Source: an uncultured Collinsella sp. (GTDB taxonomy: Bacteria; Actinomycetota; Coriobacteriia; Coriobacteriales; Coriobacteriaceae). From it: 56,845 nt of DNA. The stretch lies in NCBI GenBank assembly GCA_902478365.1, contig CABSKX010000005.1, positions 1 through 56,845 on the forward strand, read 5' to 3'. How positions within the stretch are numbered: the stretch's first letter is position 1; the number at the start of each line of letters is the position of its first letter. Below, piece after piece: positions 33,507-42,227 of the stretch. Position numbers and translations under genes: made by a program. The notes under the pieces are model-generated. The model saw only the letters and a list, made by a program, of their open reading frames with translations, ran no database searches and was not told where the DNA came from.

Positions 33507-34694
33507 ATGACCGAGCTCCAAAAACTCCGTCGCTATCGGCGCGACTTACACAGGATCCCGGAGCTCGACTTCGATCTTCCGCAGACTATCGCCTATATTG
33601 AGGGCGTGTTGGCGCCGCTCGCCTGTGAGGTGACCCATCCGTGTCCGAGCTGCGTTTGTGCCTTCTTCGATGCCGGTGTGGGCGCTACGCATGCCACGGC
33701 GATTCGCGCCGACATGGACGCGCTGCCCATCGCGGAGGCGACGGGAGCTGATTTTGCCTCGACGCATCCCGGCAAGATGCACGCTTGCGGACACGATGGA
33801 CACATGGCCATGGCGCTTGCCGCCGCGACACGTGTCGACCGCACGATTCGTGAGCAGCCGGGCGTCATTAAGCGCAACGTGCTCTTTGTGTTTCAGCCGG
33901 CCGAGGAAACGACCGGTGGCGCCAAGACGGTGTGCGAGAGCGGCGTATTCGAGCGCTATGGGGCAGATCGCATCTTTGGCTTCCACGTATGGCCCGATTT
34001 GCCCGCCGGTACGTTGGCGAGCTGCCCCGGTCCGCTGCTGGCGCGCTCAAGCGAGACGCACATTCATATCCATGGCACGAGCATCCATATCGCCAAGACC
34101 TACGGCGTTCCCGTTGGCGAATCGCACGATGCGGCATTGGCGGCTGCCAAGTTCTTGGTTTCCGAGCGCGAGCTCATGGACGAGTTGGGTGCCGACGAGC
34201 CCTGTATCGGTAAGTTCGGCCTGCTGCAGGCCGGTACCGTCTGCAACACGGTGGCGGGGGAGGCCCATGTTGCCGGCAGCCTACGTGTGTTTACGGACGA
34301 CATGTTCGACCGTGCGCGCGAGAGCGTGCGCCGTGTGCTCGACGAGGCGTGCACCGCAACGGGCTGTACGTATGATCTTGACTTTGCCGAGGGCTATCCG
34401 CCAGTCGATAACGACCCCGAGCTGTTTGCCTGCATTGCGCCTGCCTTGTCCGAGCTGCAACTTGTGGACGAGCCGCTGCTGATTGCCGAGGACTTCGCCT
34501 TCTATCAGCGCCATCTTCCGGGCGTGTTCTTCTTGCTGGGCACGGGCGTGCCAGAGGGACAAGAAAACCCGAGTGATCCGGATGGCTGTCCCGCCTATGC
34601 CACGAGCGCTCTGCATACCGATACCATGCTCTTTGACGAGGAAATTCTGCTCAAAGGCCTCGATGTCTACAAACGATTGCTTCTGCTTGGTTAA
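33507..34694 (+). CDS. M20 amidohydrolase, possible N-acetyldiaminopimelate deacetylase
   Basis: The product has 395 residues of peptidase family M20D. ADMDALPIAEATGADFAS, HACGHDGHMAMALAA (about 92-106) with metal-binding Cys/His, and FQPAEETTGGAKTV are conserved; LIAEDFAFYQ is near the end. Family members hydrolyse N-acyl amino acids. Its position divergent from the lysine operon and the presence of dapH make N-acetyl-LL-DAP deacetylation the best guess, because that step is otherwise missing from the cluster. The start at 33507 follows AAGGGA. Hippurate or other N-acyl amino acids remain possible substrates. Confidence 0.85.
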   Translation: MTELQKLRRYRRDLHRIPELDFDLPQTIAYIEGVLAPLACEVTHPCPSCVCAFFDAGVGATHATAIRADMDALPIAEATGADFASTHPGKMHACGHDGHMAMALAAATRVDRTIREQPGVIKRNVLFVFQPAEETTGGAKTVCESGVFERYGADRIFGFHVWPDLPAGTLASCPGPLLARSSETHIHIHGTSIHIAKTYGVPVGESHDAALAAAKFLVSERELMDELGADEPCIGKFGLLQAGTVCNTVAGEAHVAGSLRVFTDDMFDRARESVRRVLDEACTATGCTYDLDFAEGYPPVDNDPELFACIAPALSELQLVDEPLLIAEDFAFYQRHLPGVFFLLGTGVPEGQENPSDPDGCPAYATSALHTDTMLFDEEILLKGLDVYKRLLLLG

Positions 34695-34723
34695 TTGGCG
34701 AAGGATACCTGCTCTAGAAAACA

Positions 34724-34744
34724 CGAACAGATGTACGGTATAAT
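34724..34744 (+). promoter_or_regulatory. LexA-like site touching a -10 element, upstream of the HigA-like gene
   Basis: CGAACAGATGTACG (34724-34737) differs from GAACN4GTTC by one base, and TATAAT (34739-34744) follows directly. The start codon of the next gene is about 110 bases downstream. Confidence 0.4.
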
Positions 34745-34857
34745 AGAGATGTAAGTCTATAGAAACGTTTGACGTTATTAACGTAAGGCGATACTATGAT
34801 TGCATCGTAACGAGCGCTATCGGGTCTGTTTTGAGTGGAGACAGGGGATGGCTTGGA

Positions 34858-35199
34858 ATGTCGAAATCGTCGATTATCACAAGTGATGAGACTGCGCCCG
34901 ATTTGCTGTCACCGGTGACTCCTGGTGAGCTTCTCAAAGAGGAATTTCTTATCCCTATGGGCATTTCTCAATATCGCCTTGCTAAGGAGACCGGGATTCC
35001 GGCCCAACGCATTGGGCAGATTATCCTGGGAAGGCGTCGCGTGACGGCCGACACCGACCTTCGCCTTTGCCGCTACTTTGGCCTGACGGATGGTTATTGG
35101 CTGCGCGCCCAGATAGCGTTTGACCTCGAGGCGGAAAAGAGGCGCATCGAACCGGAACTGGATAAGATCGTTCCTGTCCAGCGGGCTATCGCATTGTAG
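34858..35199 (+). CDS. HigA-family antitoxin-like regulator without an adjacent HigB
   Basis: The product has 113 residues. TPGELLKEEFLIPMGISQYRLAKETGIPAQRIGQIILGRRRVTADTDLRLCRYFGLTDGYWLRAQ is the typical HigA/VapI helix-turn-helix. HigA normally binds the HigB RNase and represses its own operon. No HigB gene lies upstream, where it would be expected. The next gene is a small membrane protein, not a toxin of known type. It may be an orphan regulator. The ATG at 34858 is preferred to a TTG at 34831. Confidence 0.82.
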   Translation: MSKSSIITSDETAPDLLSPVTPGELLKEEFLIPMGISQYRLAKETGIPAQRIGQIILGRRRVTADTDLRLCRYFGLTDGYWLRAQIAFDLEAEKRRIEPELDKIVPVQRAIAL

Positions 35200-35228
35200 T
35201 GCTCAAAGATGTTGAGGTTGGAGTGACG

Positions 35229-35552
35229 ATGGGGCGACGCCGACAGACCGCCGTGTATAGTCCTGGTGGGTGCGGGTGCGGCTTGCTGCTGCTCCCGGTT
35301 ATTGCTGTGAGCATTGGCGTGATGTTTGCGCTTGCCGGGTTGGCGGCAGCGGCACTCGTGTTGCTGATTGTGGCCATTGGCGTGACGATTTGGCTCTGCC
35401 GCAATCGCGAGCAACGCCGTGCCGATGGTAAGACCAATGTTGGATGGACCATCTTTTTGGTTATTGCCTATCTGCTGAGCATCAGTTACTTGGCGTTCTT
35501 TATCCTGCTGCTCATTAGCACCTTTACCGGGGAATCCGTCACGGTGGGCTAG
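35229..35552 (+). CDS. Small membrane protein next to the HigA-like gene
   Basis: The product has 107 residues with two to three transmembrane helices: a long hydrophobic stretch (about 20-60, probably two helices), then a second at about 72-100. The short basic N-terminus has a Gly/Cys-rich patch (GGCGCG). GGAG precedes the ATG. I do not recognise the family. It follows the HigA-like gene by 29 bases, so co-transcription is likely; whether it takes the toxin's place is speculation. Confidence 0.6.
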   Translation: MGRRRQTAVYSPGGCGCGLLLLPVIAVSIGVMFALAGLAAAALVLLIVAIGVTIWLCRNREQRRADGKTNVGWTIFLVIAYLLSISYLAFFILLLISTFTGESVTVG

Positions 35553-36032
35553 GCTTCGACGAGCCTTTTGAGGATGAGGCGAGGGGGCGGATGGGACATG
35601 TTGTTCAAGACGGAGTGTGACGCGCGGGAGGCAAGAAGATCGCGATTCCCATCGGCAAGCAGGACGCGACCGTCTTCCGAAAGGTGATGAGCGCAAAAGG
35701 CGCCATCTAAGAGTTCGCGCCGGCGCTAGGGACGGCCGATCAGGAGCGGGCACTGCGTATTGCCCGAGTGCGGGCGAGACGGATGGTGGCGTGGATGATT
35801 CGCACTTATCTTCCTGACTTTCGGATTATTCACCAAAAATAGCTGTGCGGGCACATCACGAACAATCGCCATACAAGGCATAAACACGGGCGCGGGGCTT
35901 ATCGGCTTCGTGCTCTTCTTCGCCATAAGAAACGACAACAGCAGAGCGGTTAGCCGAGCGCTAATTTTCGTCTGGAAAGCGAGTGGTATGATTCGACCTA
36001 CAGGCTTATCAAACTGAAACGGCGGAATTAAC
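35553..36032 (+). pseudogene. Gene-poor stretch with decayed coding remnants
   Basis: No intact gene is visible. One frame around 35640-35710 reads KKIAIPIGKQDATVFRKVMS before a stop, and the same frame continues at 35711-35842 with ERALRIARVRARRM and a C-terminus. This looks like the tail of an inactivated gene. The family is not recognisable. The stretch marks the left border of an accessory segment. Confidence 0.3.
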
Positions 36033-36956
36033 ATGGGAAATGCTGTTATAACGCTCAGGGATTTGATGCCGGTGACGCACCCAGAGAAGACAAAGATCAA
36101 ATTCAACATGAACGCTGGCGACGTGAACGTGCGCGCGTACGACATGCTGCTGAAGGACACCTCGACCCCCGAGAAGACCGATAGCGGCTCGCGATGGTAC
36201 GAGATGAACGCGTGGAGGAGCGCGACGGGACAAGCGAATAACAACCTCAACCATGCGGATTACCTGCTCTCGTTCGCACAGTACTACACCTACGGGCCCG
36301 AGTACTTCATCTTCGGCGGCATGCACAAAGTGGAGAAGGCAGTACCCGAGGTGCTGGGCGGCGTGGGCTACAAGTTGACGCTTCTTCCCGACTACGAGGC
36401 CTACATCAAGCGCCTCCTCATCAAGTTGAAGAAGCCTATCGGGCGCGACATCTACAACAAGTTCTACGAGAACACGATGCACGACTTCGAGCCCGTAGTG
36501 TACGAGTACTCGATGAGCCTGGGCAACGTTGCCCCTTTCCCTGGCTACAAGTACGTGTGCATCGACCACAAGACCTTGCAGGCCGTTATCGCCAGCGTGG
36601 GCTCCGACTGGTACTGGGCGCTGGACAACGTGAAGGGCGTCTACTGCATCACCGACACCGCGACGGGGAAACTCTACGTGGGTTCGGCCTCGGGCGACAG
36701 CAAGAAGGACGCGGGCGCGGACTTGGGTATCTGGCAGCGCTGGAGCGCCTATGCCAACCCCATGGACCCGACTGGCGGCAACAAGGAGTTCAAGGCCATC
36801 GTGGCCGAGCACGGAACTGGGTACATCATGGAAAACTTCACCTACTCCATCCTAGAGGTGTGCGACACCAAGATGACCACCGCCGAGGTGTGCGAGCGCG
36901 AGAGTCACTGGAAAGACGTGCTTTGCTCGCGCAAGTTCGGCATGAACTGGAACTAG
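36033..36956 (+). CDS. GIY-YIG nuclease-family protein
   Basis: The product has 307 residues. The C-terminal GIY-YIG domain begins at GVYCITD (202) with KLYVGSAS (213-220), then IWQRWSAYA, and ends with the conserved Glu helix CERESHWKDVLCSRKFGMNWN. The N-terminal about 190 residues belong to the same bacterial family (RLLIKLKKPIGRD, FPGYKYVCIDHKTL) and probably recognise the target. GIY-YIG enzymes cut DNA in repair, homing, restriction and anti-phage systems; the target here is unknown. It is 9 bases from the ADP-ribosylglycohydrolase gene, forming a two-gene unit between decayed regions, which suggests transfer. Confidence 0.88.
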   Translation: MGNAVITLRDLMPVTHPEKTKIKFNMNAGDVNVRAYDMLLKDTSTPEKTDSGSRWYEMNAWRSATGQANNNLNHADYLLSFAQYYTYGPEYFIFGGMHKVEKAVPEVLGGVGYKLTLLPDYEAYIKRLLIKLKKPIGRDIYNKFYENTMHDFEPVVYEYSMSLGNVAPFPGYKYVCIDHKTLQAVIASVGSDWYWALDNVKGVYCITDTATGKLYVGSASGDSKKDAGADLGIWQRWSAYANPMDPTGGNKEFKAIVAEHGTGYIMENFTYSILEVCDTKMTTAEVCERESHWKDVLCSRKFGMNWN

Positions 36957-36965
36957 GTGCGCGCC

Positions 36966-38069
36966 ATGGGCTTGTTGCGGACGGTGAGGGACTGCGTGTA
37001 CGGCATGGCCGTGGGCGATGCGCTCGGCGTACCCTACGAGTTCAGGCCGCGCGGCAGCTTTACCTGCACGGACATGGTGGGCCGCGGCACGCACAACCAG
37101 CCTGCGGGCACATGGAGCGACGACACGTCCATGGCGCTCGCGCTGTGCGACAGCTACCGCGAGCTGGGCGATATCAATTGCGACGATATCCTCGTCAAGT
37201 TCCGCAAATGGATAAACGAAGGCGCATACACCGCCGACGGGAACGTCTTCGACTACGGCAACGCCACCAGGCAGGCGCTCGATACGGGTTGCGGGCTCAC
37301 AAGCGAATACAGCAAGGGCAACGGCTCGCTCATGCGCTGCCTGCCTATGGTGTTCATGGAATGCTCCGACTGCGACATAAGGGAGGTCAGCGCGATCACC
37401 CACGCTACCGACGACTGCTGCCAGGCCTGCGTGGACATGATCGCCTATGCCCGCGAGGTGCTTTACAGCGGGCACGCCGGCTGCGAGAGTGAGGACAGAG
37501 CTGGTGCCAGCGGCGGCTACGTGTGGGATACTTACCACGCCGCCATCTGGTGCCTAGAACATACCGACAACTACCACGACTGCGTACTGACCGCCGTGAA
37601 CCTGGGCGACGATACCGACACCACGGCTTGCGTGGCCGGTGGATTGGCCGGCATCCTGTACGGATACGAGGGCATTCCGACCGAGTGGTTAGAGGCCTTG
37701 CGCGGCAAGGACGTGATTGAGCCTTATTTGTTCGGCGGGGCTTACGGTGATGACCTGTACAGGTTCGTTAAGCGCTTCGAGGATTCGCTGGACGGTCCCA
37801 CCCGCGACTTCCACGCGTTGGCCCATGACATGTTCGGCCTGGGTTGGCACAGGGACTGTGGCGAGGCCTTTGCCGGGGCATATCCGCGCTCCGGTACGAC
37901 CGAAGGACTGCGAGAGGACATAGACACCATAGACGATGTTGGGCTTCTGGGCAGCGGCGTCTTCTCTCGGTGGCGCTATATAACGCACTGGAAGTACGAT
38001 AGTGTGCCTGATGAGGACGATCTGGAGTGGTTCAGGCTGGCGCTCGGGAGGCTTCGCGAGCTGGCATAG
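36966..38069 (+). CDS. ADP-ribosylglycohydrolase-family protein
   Basis: The product has 367 residues. The DraG/ARH fold motifs are present: MAVGDALGVPYEF (14-26), WSDDTSMALAL (50-60, metal-binding), GNGSLMRCLP, and NLGDDTDTTACVAGGLAG. These enzymes remove ADP-ribose from protein or nucleic acid. A C-terminal extension (about 245-367) with WHRDCGEAF and WRYITHWKYDS is outside the core. ATG at 36966 follows AGGTG; a GTG at 36957 is alternative. Pairing with a GIY-YIG protein suggests a modification/defence module. No ADP-ribosyltransferase is seen nearby. Confidence 0.88.
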   Translation: MGLLRTVRDCVYGMAVGDALGVPYEFRPRGSFTCTDMVGRGTHNQPAGTWSDDTSMALALCDSYRELGDINCDDILVKFRKWINEGAYTADGNVFDYGNATRQALDTGCGLTSEYSKGNGSLMRCLPMVFMECSDCDIREVSAITHATDDCCQACVDMIAYAREVLYSGHAGCESEDRAGASGGYVWDTYHAAIWCLEHTDNYHDCVLTAVNLGDDTDTTACVAGGLAGILYGYEGIPTEWLEALRGKDVIEPYLFGGAYGDDLYRFVKRFEDSLDGPTRDFHALAHDMFGLGWHRDCGEAFAGAYPRSGTTEGLREDIDTIDDVGLLGSGVFSRWRYITHWKYDSVPDEDDLEWFRLALGRLRELA

Positions 38070-38483
38070 GGGTGCCGTGATTTGAATCGCTTGCCTGAGG
38101 TGGCTGATGCCGACTTAAAGCACGGGGAGATATACCGCAGCGCTATTGCTTTATTACCTGAGTGATCTTAGGACCATGCCTTTTATTCGATAGCGGGGCG
38201 ACGGAATCGTCGAACACCATGCGCGCTATCTTCGACGGGCAGCCCCCCATGGGCATCTTGCAGGTGAGAGGGGTACGGCTAACGTCGGCCAGAGGCGCGG
38301 CAAGGGCGCTTTGGCATCAAGCTGCAGCCTCAATCACCGCTCCATCTGAACAGGCATCTTCTCAATCCAGTACTAATTTGGCTTACAAACCCCCATTAGC
38401 TCCCAGCTAATGAATTTGAGCTCGCTGCCTTCTACGATGTGCTGTGTGCCGGCGCGGTAGCCGGATCGTAGGAAGGATGCATA
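38070..38483 (+). other. Gene-poor stretch after the GIY-YIG/glycohydrolase pair
   Basis: No intact gene. A short open frame (38073-38160 region) reads RLPEVADADLKHGEIYRSAI and stops, and a second (38162-38410) shows LFDSGATESSNTMRAIFDGQ followed by low-quality sequence. Both look like remnants. This is the probable right border of the accessory segment. Confidence 0.35.
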
Positions 38484-39026
38484 ATGAAAAAGCTCGAAAA
38501 CGATGTGCTGCTGAGCCGTCGCGCTGCACTTGGCGCATTCGCCACCGTCGCTTTGGGGACTGCCGGTCTTCTTGCCGGTTGCGGTAGCGATAAGGCGACC
38601 GTCACCGAGGATGCCGACGATGGCGACAAGAAGGAAGAGACGAAGAAGGAAGAGCAACCTACGACTGACCTGGCTGTTGGCACGACGGTGACCACGACTG
38701 CTGGCCTTTCCGTCGTCGTCGATTCCGTCCAGCCCGGTCTCACAAATTATGACGATTCGACCATGACGGGTATTCACGTCACGTACGTCAACAATGGCGA
38801 TGAGGGCGCAGATTACAATATCTACGACTGGAAGGGCGAGGACGCCAACGGTGCGCAGCAGAACCAGGGTTACTACAGCGAGGGCTCCGATGAGCTGCAG
38901 TCTGGCACCCTTGCCGCCGGTGGCTCCGTGGCGGGCAATATCTACTTTGATGGTGACATCAAGAAGGCTCTCTATTTTGCCAACATGTTTGATAAGTCCG
39001 CGACTGCGAGCTGGGTGCTGGCCTAA
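38484..39026 (+). CDS. Lipoprotein with a DUF4352-like domain
   Basis: The product has 180 residues. The N-terminus (SRRAALGAFATVALGTAGLLAGCG) combines a twin-arginine-like motif with a lipobox, the cysteine being residue 33. A charged Asp/Glu/Lys linker follows to about 60. The beta-rich domain (LSVVVDSVQPGL, HVTYVNNGDEGADYNIYDW, GGSVAGNIYFDGD) resembles the DUF4352 immunoglobulin-like fold of Gram-positive lipoproteins. GGAAGG precedes the ATG. It lies 39 bases from an XRE regulator and then a membrane kinase, so it might be an extracytoplasmic partner. Confidence 0.82.
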   Translation: MKKLENDVLLSRRAALGAFATVALGTAGLLAGCGSDKATVTEDADDGDKKEETKKEEQPTTDLAVGTTVTTTAGLSVVVDSVQPGLTNYDDSTMTGIHVTYVNNGDEGADYNIYDWKGEDANGAQQNQGYYSEGSDELQSGTLAAGGSVAGNIYFDGDIKKALYFANMFDKSATASWVLA

Positions 39027-39065
39027 TATGTCGCTACCGTTGCGCCGTATGGGAGGTGAGGTCAT

Positions 39066-39488
39066 ATGCCCGATAAAAAGCTGACTGACGAGTTGCTCAA
39101 TGAGCTTCTCGACGCGCCAAACATCGATGGCTATATCAAGGAACACGACTTTGCCGCCCCGTCGCTTTCGGATTATTTAAAGCAGTTGCTGCAAGAGAAG
39201 GGGCTCGAGCGTTCGCGCGTGGTGCGTATGGCCGACCTCAACGAGACCTTTGGCTATCAGATCTTTACCGGTTCGCGCAATCCGAGCCGCAATAAGGTGC
39301 TGCAGATTGCCTTTGCAATGGCGCTGTCGATGAAGGAGACCAACCGCGCCCTGACGGCTGCCGGAGTGAGCGTCCTAAACTGCAAGGACCGTCGCGATGC
39401 AATCATTATCTTTTGCATCGACCGTGGCTGTAGCCTCCAAAAGGTCAATGAAGAGCTGTATCGCTTTGGCGAGGAAACGGTGAGTTAG
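39066..39488 (+). CDS. XRE-like helix-turn-helix protein upstream of a Ser/Thr kinase
   Basis: The product has 140 residues. LSDYLKQLLQEKGLERSRVVRMADLNETFGYQIFTGSRNPSRNKVLQIAFAMALS is a Cro/C1-type helix-turn-helix variant; the C-terminal half (VLNCKDRRDAIIIFCIDRGCSLQKVNEELY) is a conserved helical extension. In Coriobacteriia this protein type is often found just before a kinase gene. GGGAGG precedes the ATG. It could be a kinase substrate or a regulator of the pair. Confidence 0.8.
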   Translation: MPDKKLTDELLNELLDAPNIDGYIKEHDFAAPSLSDYLKQLLQEKGLERSRVVRMADLNETFGYQIFTGSRNPSRNKVLQIAFAMALSMKETNRALTAAGVSVLNCKDRRDAIIIFCIDRGCSLQKVNEELYRFGEETVS

Positions 39489-39539
39489 TGGCCGATGGCT
39501 GAGCCGGCGGTATCACCAGAACAACCATGCAAACGAACG

Positions 39540-39569
39540 GGGTGCGGACACCATGGGGTGTCCGCACCC
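39540..39569 (+). promoter_or_regulatory. Perfect 13-bp hairpin directly before the kinase start
   Basis: GGGTGCGGACACC (39540-39552) and GGTGTCCGCACCC (39557-39569) enclose a 4-base loop. The hairpin ends 6-18 bases before the kinase ATG candidates and has no T run, so translational or mRNA-stability control is more likely than termination. Confidence 0.6.
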
Positions 39570-39587
39570 TGCGTTATGATGGACGCC

Positions 39588-40988
39588 ATGGATACTCAGA
39601 GCCCAACATATTCCGATGACGAGCTGACTGCTTCACTTGCCGAGCATTTGGCGTCGCTCGACCGCGATGACAGCTATCGTGTGGAGCGCGTGCTCAAGTG
39701 CTCGGATGTCGAGACGACCGAACTCGTCTATTTTGAGGGCTCTGGCGGCGGGTCTCTCGGTCCCTTTGTCCGCAAGCGCATCGATGCTTCGGTGCAGATT
39801 GGCGGAGCATATGAGCGCCTGTTTGCGGCCCAGCGCGCCGGTCGTCGTTTTGAGCACTTGCCCCGAATCGTCGATTGCCGCCGTGTGGGCGACGAGCTTG
39901 ACGTGGTGATGGAGTATGTCGAAGGCGAGACACTCGAGGCCCTGGTGGGACGCTTGGGGACGACGCCCGATTATGCCCGCGGGCTGTATCCCGTTCTGTG
40001 TGAAGCGGTGGGCGAGCTGCATGCTGGTTTTGCAGCTGCGGGGGAGCCGGGGATGCCGGTAATCCACCGCGACCTTAAACCCTCGAACATCATCGTATCG
40101 GGCGTGAGATACGCGACCGATGCCGGCATGACCTTTTCCTCGCTGGTGATTATTGACCTGGGAATTGCGCGCGTTTGGCGCGATGGCGCCGACGCCGACA
40201 CCGTCAAGTTTGGCACGCGTTCCTATGCGCCGCCCGAGCAGTTTGGGTTTGGGCAAACGAGCGTCCGCAGTGATATTTACGCGCTTGGCGCGCTGCTGTT
40301 CTTTTGCCTGACGGGAACTGACCCCAAGCCTGGGCGTGACATGCGCGAGCAATGCGAGGCGCATGGCATTCCCGTTCCGCTGGCGGATGTGATTTGCATG
40401 GCGATGGCGCTCGATCCCGCTAAGCGCTTTGCGAGTGCAAAGGCACTGGGGCATGCTGCGCGTGCGGCATATGAGCTATGTCTCCCTGCACCGTCGCCCG
40501 TGACCTTTTCTGCTGCCAGTGTGCCCCGGGCCGCGGTGCCACAGGTGCAGCGGGTACAGCAGCCGGTTGCCCTCACGCTTCCGTCTTCTGCAAGCCGGCG
40601 TTCGATCGTCTCTCCCGTGACATCCAAATGTGTGCGTCTGCTCTCGCGTATCCCCGAGCCCGTGGGGCGCATATGGAATGGATGCGTCTATGCGACAACA
40701 TTGTTGCTGCTGATGGGCAGCCATTTTGCGGTATTTACGCCAACGGGCGAAAACCGAAACTATCCAACGTGGTTTTTGGCGCTTGAGTATTTCTTTATGG
40801 TCGATGGCCTGGTGTTGCTCATTACATTCGGAATGCTCGACCGGCGTAGGCTTCGACGTCGTTTTCCCGTGCTCGGTCGGTATCGGGGGAGTGCTTTTGT
40901 CGAACTATGGTTCAAGGCGCTCGGGTTTATGTTTGCCGTCATGTGCGTCGTCGTTGTTATCGGCAACGCGACCGGTATCGTCTCCTAG
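39588..40988 (+). CDS. Membrane-anchored Ser/Thr protein kinase
   Basis: The product has 466 residues. Kinase motifs are IHRDLKPSN (159-167), IIDLGIAR (DLG in place of DFG, 190-192), GTRSYAPPEQFG and SDIYALGALLF. The glycine-rich loop region is unusual (FEGSGGGSLGPFVRKRID, about 49-66, with the likely lysine in RKR). A Pro/Val-rich linker (about 300-350) leads to three hydrophobic spans (about 365-385, 400-420, 440-460), so the kinase domain is cytoplasmic with a membrane tail. ATGs at 39576 and 39588 are both possible, and neither has a strong ribosome site. The preceding XRE gene and hairpin suggest joint control. Confidence 0.85.
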   Translation: MDTQSPTYSDDELTASLAEHLASLDRDDSYRVERVLKCSDVETTELVYFEGSGGGSLGPFVRKRIDASVQIGGAYERLFAAQRAGRRFEHLPRIVDCRRVGDELDVVMEYVEGETLEALVGRLGTTPDYARGLYPVLCEAVGELHAGFAAAGEPGMPVIHRDLKPSNIIVSGVRYATDAGMTFSSLVIIDLGIARVWRDGADADTVKFGTRSYAPPEQFGFGQTSVRSDIYALGALLFFCLTGTDPKPGRDMREQCEAHGIPVPLADVICMAMALDPAKRFASAKALGHAARAAYELCLPAPSPVTFSAASVPRAAVPQVQRVQQPVALTLPSSASRRSIVSPVTSKCVRLLSRIPEPVGRIWNGCVYATTLLLLMGSHFAVFTPTGENRNYPTWFLALEYFFMVDGLVLLITFGMLDRRRLRRRFPVLGRYRGSAFVELWFKALGFMFAVMCVVVVIGNATGIVS

Positions 40989-40996
40989 AGAATCGA

Positions 40997-41023
40997 AAAG
41001 GGGCCCCGTTTGGGGCCCCTTTG
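40997..41023. terminator. Bidirectional terminator between the kinase and the secreted hydrolase
   Basis: AAAGGGGCCCC and GGGGCCCCTTT form an 11-bp stem around GTTT, usable from both sides. Confidence 0.85.
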
Positions 41024-41032
41024 CAGTTGCAC

Positions 41033-42166
41033 TTAAATACGGTTCATTTGATTGGCGACCTTGTTGTACCAGTCCTGCCACGTGGGCGGGCAGTACTTCT
41101 TGGCGGCTGCCGGAGTAAGCGTGGAACCATAGTTGGCGCCCAGGTAGGCAACGTGGGCGGAGACGCCCTCGCTCCAGCTACCGAAGCTACGCCAACCACC
41201 GCCGCGGGCACTCCAGCCCCAGGCGTTATAGGAGCCGGCGCAATAGAGGCCCTTGCTGCTCTCGATGCAGGCGATGGCGGGGGACCAACGGGGATCGACG
41301 CCGGTATTCCAGGCGGCGACGGCAAAGTTGTAGCCCTGGCCTGCCATGGGGGAGCCGGCAAGGTAGTTATCGATGCGGCTCGTCCACTCGTTAATGAACG
41401 AGTCGTAATCGGAGTTACCGCTATTCGAGCTGTTCACCGTGGTGTCGATGGTGGTGTTGGCGTTGTTGGCCTGGCTGTTGGAGTTGTTGCCGCTTACACC
41501 CTCGCCCGAGATCTTCTCGGCGGCAGCGGCCTTGTCGGCCTCGAGCTTTGCCAGCTCGGCAGCATTTTCCTGCTCGGCCTTTGCCTGCGCCTCGCTGCGG
41601 AGCTGCTGAGCCTGCGCCAGTGCATCCTCGGCATTCTTTTGCTCGCCCTCGAGCTGAGACTTGGCCTGATCGAGGGCGGTTTTGTTCTGCTCGAGCTCGG
41701 TCTGCATCTTGTTAAGCTCTTCGATCTCGTCGACGCTCGAGCTCGTAATCTGGTTGGTGTATTTGCAGGTGGTGATAAAGTCACCCAAGCTCTGCGTGTT
41801 CACCAGGAAGCTCACGATGGGGCTGGTGCCCTTCTGGTACTTATACAGATCGCGCATGGCGGAGCTTGCCTTGGCCTGCTGCTCGGGTAGCTCGGCCTCA
41901 ATCTTATCGATGTTCGCCTCATTGGAGTCGATCTGCTTTTGCAGATCCTCGAGCTTGGTTCGGGCGTCGTTGTAGGCGCTCGTGGCGTCCTCGATCTTTT
42001 TCTGGGCGGCGGAAAGCTGATCCTGCGTTGCCTGCGAGGCGGCATAGGCCGCGACGGGGGAGAGCATCGGCGTGGCCGTCAGCGCGACGGCGAGCGCGGC
42101 GCTCGTGATGATACGAGCCGGCTTCGACGCGATGAGCGCTGCGGTGCGATGGTTCGAATGCTGCAT
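41033..42166 (-). CDS. Secreted coiled-coil protein with C-terminal lysozyme-fold domain
   Basis: The product has 377 residues. A signal peptide (hydrophobic about 22-42, cleavage near AYAAS) is followed by a long coiled coil (about 45-215) like the N-terminus of CwlO/PcsB cell-wall hydrolases. A Ser/Asn-rich linker comes next, then a transglycosylase-like domain (about 265-377) with AIACIESSKGLYCAGSYNAWGW, where the glutamate is the likely catalytic residue, and WSEGVSAHVAYLGANYG. It probably cleaves peptidoglycan at the cell surface. The ATG at 42166 follows GAGGGA. A cluster of inverted repeats upstream suggests specific regulation. Confidence 0.85.
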   Translation of the reverse strand: MQHSNHRTAALIASKPARIITSAALAVALTATPMLSPVAAYAASQATQDQLSAAQKKIEDATSAYNDARTKLEDLQKQIDSNEANIDKIEAELPEQQAKASSAMRDLYKYQKGTSPIVSFLVNTQSLGDFITTCKYTNQITSSSVDEIEELNKMQTELEQNKTALDQAKSQLEGEQKNAEDALAQAQQLRSEAQAKAEQENAAELAKLEADKAAAAEKISGEGVSGNNSNSQANNANTTIDTTVNSSNSGNSDYDSFINEWTSRIDNYLAGSPMAGQGYNFAVAAWNTGVDPRWSPAIACIESSKGLYCAGSYNAWGWSARGGGWRSFGSWSEGVSAHVAYLGANYGSTLTPAAAKKYCPPTWQDWYNKVANQMNRI

Positions 42167-42227
42167 CCAGTCCCTCTGCAATCAATCGTAGGTTATTGGT
42201 CGAGGTGTATTCTACTACTGCTTTCGA

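Noticed and set aside
35726..36250. 174-codon minus-strand frame with hydrophobic segments
   Set aside because: It overlaps the start of the GIY-YIG gene and decayed DNA, has no ribosome site and no family resemblance.
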